A stretch of DNA of 64,000 bases from Heyndrickxia camelliae (lineage in GTDB: Bacteria > Bacillota > Bacilli > Bacillales > Bacillaceae_C), in NCBI RefSeq assembly GCF_002844575.1, contig NZ_PIQO01000005.1, positions 62,001 to 126,000 on the forward strand. Direction: 5' to 3'. Numbering within the stretch: position 1 is the first letter of the stretch; each line of letters begins with the position of its first letter. This document shows, piece after piece, positions 62,908 through 64,000 of this stretch. A program made the translations under genes and the position numbers. Under the pieces are notes generated by a model. It made no database searches and was not told the origin of the DNA. It saw only the letters and a program-made list of their open reading frames with translations.

Positions 62908-64000
62908 TCACACCTCGTAATTTTTCTTACTTACTGTTTCTCGGGCTTTCTTCTCAAATGGAATTCCATTTAAAAGCATCCCGGCCCCAATTAAGACGAC
63001 ACTAGATGCTCCTATTAAAGCATTATTAAAATTATGAGTAAATGATGAAATGACTCCAGCAAGGACTGGTCCAATTAACTGTCCGATAGCATAAATAGCT
63101 GTCAAAATACCGATTGTTCTATTACTATTAGCTGGATTGATTAGTCGTCCCAGTGTGGTAGCGAGCGTTGTGATTCCCATAAATGTAGCTCCAAATAATA
63201 AAGCACTTATGATAAAACTTGATTTCGAAATCCAAAAGGCAGGCATCGCCATTCCAAAAGATTGCAACACCATTGCAAAAACCAAGGATTTGATGTATCC
63301 CCAATTCTGCGCTAGTATTGACCAGATGAGACAGGATGGAATTGCAGCCAATCCAACTATCATCCAAACTAAGGTCGCACCTTTATGAAAAGTTGAGGAA
63401 GCGATAGATACGATAAATGTTCCTGTAACAATGTAACCTAATCCCTCTAATCCATATGCAATAATCAACCATAGAAGCCAATTAGTAGGCGGCACTTTTG
63501 CAGGAATATCTAGTTTAGTTTTGTTCCCTGCAGTGTTTGAGTGGTCATCAAGCCAGATCCATACGAAGAAAGCTAGGATAGCACTAACAACCGCTAGTCC
63601 TGTCCAAGTTCCTTCCCAATGAAATAAACGATTTAATCTCGGGATAAACATACTGGATAAGCAGATTCCCAAGCCTACGCCCCCATAAAATAAACCGGAC
63701 CAATTTGTTCTATTTAAAAAGGCAAGTTTATCTAACACGATGCCAGAGGCTAGGATCAGCATAAAAGCACTGGAAACCCCCGATAGAAATCGCAGTACAT
63801 ACCATAGCAAATGCGAGTATGTTAGACCCATTACGGCAGTGGTTAAGATACTAATGACAAGACATATTCTTAAGATAACCGTTCTATGCTTTTTAAGGGG
63901 AATTGCACTTGCTAAAACTGCTCCAAGCAAATATCCTGCGTAATTACTTGAGGCAATATAACCAGCAACAGTATCGGAAAAAGAAAGATCCTTTTGCATT
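62908..64000 (-). CDS. YbfB/YjiJ family MFS transporter, N-terminus outside window
   Basis: At least 363 aa of a 12-TM transporter. It shows SDTVAGYIASSNYAGYLLGA, GVGLGICLSSMFIPRLNR, GYIVTGTFIVSIASS and ANSNRTIGILTAIYAIGQLI, matching the YbfB/YjiJ group. The frame is open to the right edge, and the Met at 63999 is probably internal (QKDLSFSDTVAGY is usually preceded by about 25 residues). It overlaps the next gene's ribosome site, so they are co-transcribed. Substrate unknown. Confidence 0.85.
   Translation of the reverse strand, partial: MQKDLSFSDTVAGYIASSNYAGYLLGAVLASAIPLKKHRTVILRICLVISILTTAVMGLTYSHLLWYVLRFLSGVSSAFMLILASGIVLDKLAFLNRTNWSGLFYGGVGLGICLSSMFIPRLNRLFHWEGTWTGLAVVSAILAFFVWIWLDDHSNTAGNKTKLDIPAKVPPTNWLLWLIIAYGLEGLGYIVTGTFIVSIASSTFHKGATLVWMIVGLAAIPSCLIWSILAQNWGYIKSLVFAMVLQSFGMAMPAFWISKSSFIISALLFGATFMGITTLATTLGRLINPANSNRTIGILTAIYAIGQLIGPVLAGVISSFTHNFNNALIGASSVVLIGAGMLLNGIPFEKKARETVSKKNYEV

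Overview
The window looks like a chromosomal segment of a low-GC, endospore-former-type Bacillota, most likely a member of the Bacillaceae (Bacillus sensu lato; genus not resolvable from this sequence alone). Support: a qoxABCD quinol oxidase operon, a deoR / deoC-cdd-nupC nucleoside cluster with a Bacillus-type DeoR operator, a tyrosine-type T-box leader in front of an nhaC gene, and clear relatives of B. subtilis NhaK, YfkJ, YhfK and YmaF. Shine-Dalgarno sites are strong (AGGAGG, AAGGAG), and GTG and TTG starts are common. No rRNA, tRNA, CRISPR array, transposase or phage gene was seen.

Layout. 1-9.4 kb: end of a metallophosphoesterase gene, a SIMPL protein, a MalY/PatB lyase with RidA, the cation/proton antiporter NhaK, IlvE, a GNAT enzyme, an MgtC/SapB protein and the phosphatase YfkJ. 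9.5-18.1 kb: a PTS IIA protein with a candidate cre site, an orphan FabF-like synthase, a DEDDh exonuclease, PepF, YhfK, and small methyltransferase, DinB, P-loop and HAD proteins. 18.2-21.2 kb: a RibD-like pseudogene, then a single-cysteine HxlR regulator divergent from a luciferase-like monooxygenase and an FMN reductase. 21.7-25.0 kb: a compact cassette of an unusual ketosynthase-like protein, a polytopic histidine kinase with no response regulator, and a small unknown protein, closed by a strong terminator. 25.2-29.8 kb: a decay zone with an aminoglycoside-nucleotidyltransferase-like gene, several small genes interrupted by stops or frameshifts, and a relic of 3-hexulose-6-phosphate synthase.

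30-34 kb: qoxABCD, flanked on both sides by copies of a GGTGCCAGGCACC hairpin repeat. 34-44.6 kb: transporters, a serine hydrolase, an arginase-fold protein, and a YtrA-type GntR/ABC operon with two promoters and three operator dyads. 44.6-50 kb: nhaC under a tyrosine T-box, then deoR and deoC-cdd-nupC. 50-54.9 kb: an AmiS/UreI channel, YmaF, a VC0807-family protein, a TetR/DUF5367 pair and a frameshifted membrane gene. 55.5-57.6 kb: decayed DoxX and SRPBCC genes next to a tandem array of about 26 units with an exact 52-bp period, each carrying a short hairpin. 57.8-64 kb: a divergent Rrf2 / NmrA-like pair, small membrane and SRPBCC proteins, a nitronate-monooxygenase-like enzyme and a YbfB/YjiJ-type MFS gene that runs off the window.

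The two most unusual items are the ketosynthase-like/histidine-kinase cassette and the 52-bp hairpin array. The ketosynthase-like protein keeps the active-site cysteine but has lost both catalytic histidines. The window also holds about ten damaged genes. Some are single-base lesions, which could be either sequencing errors or real decay. Others are clearly old relics.
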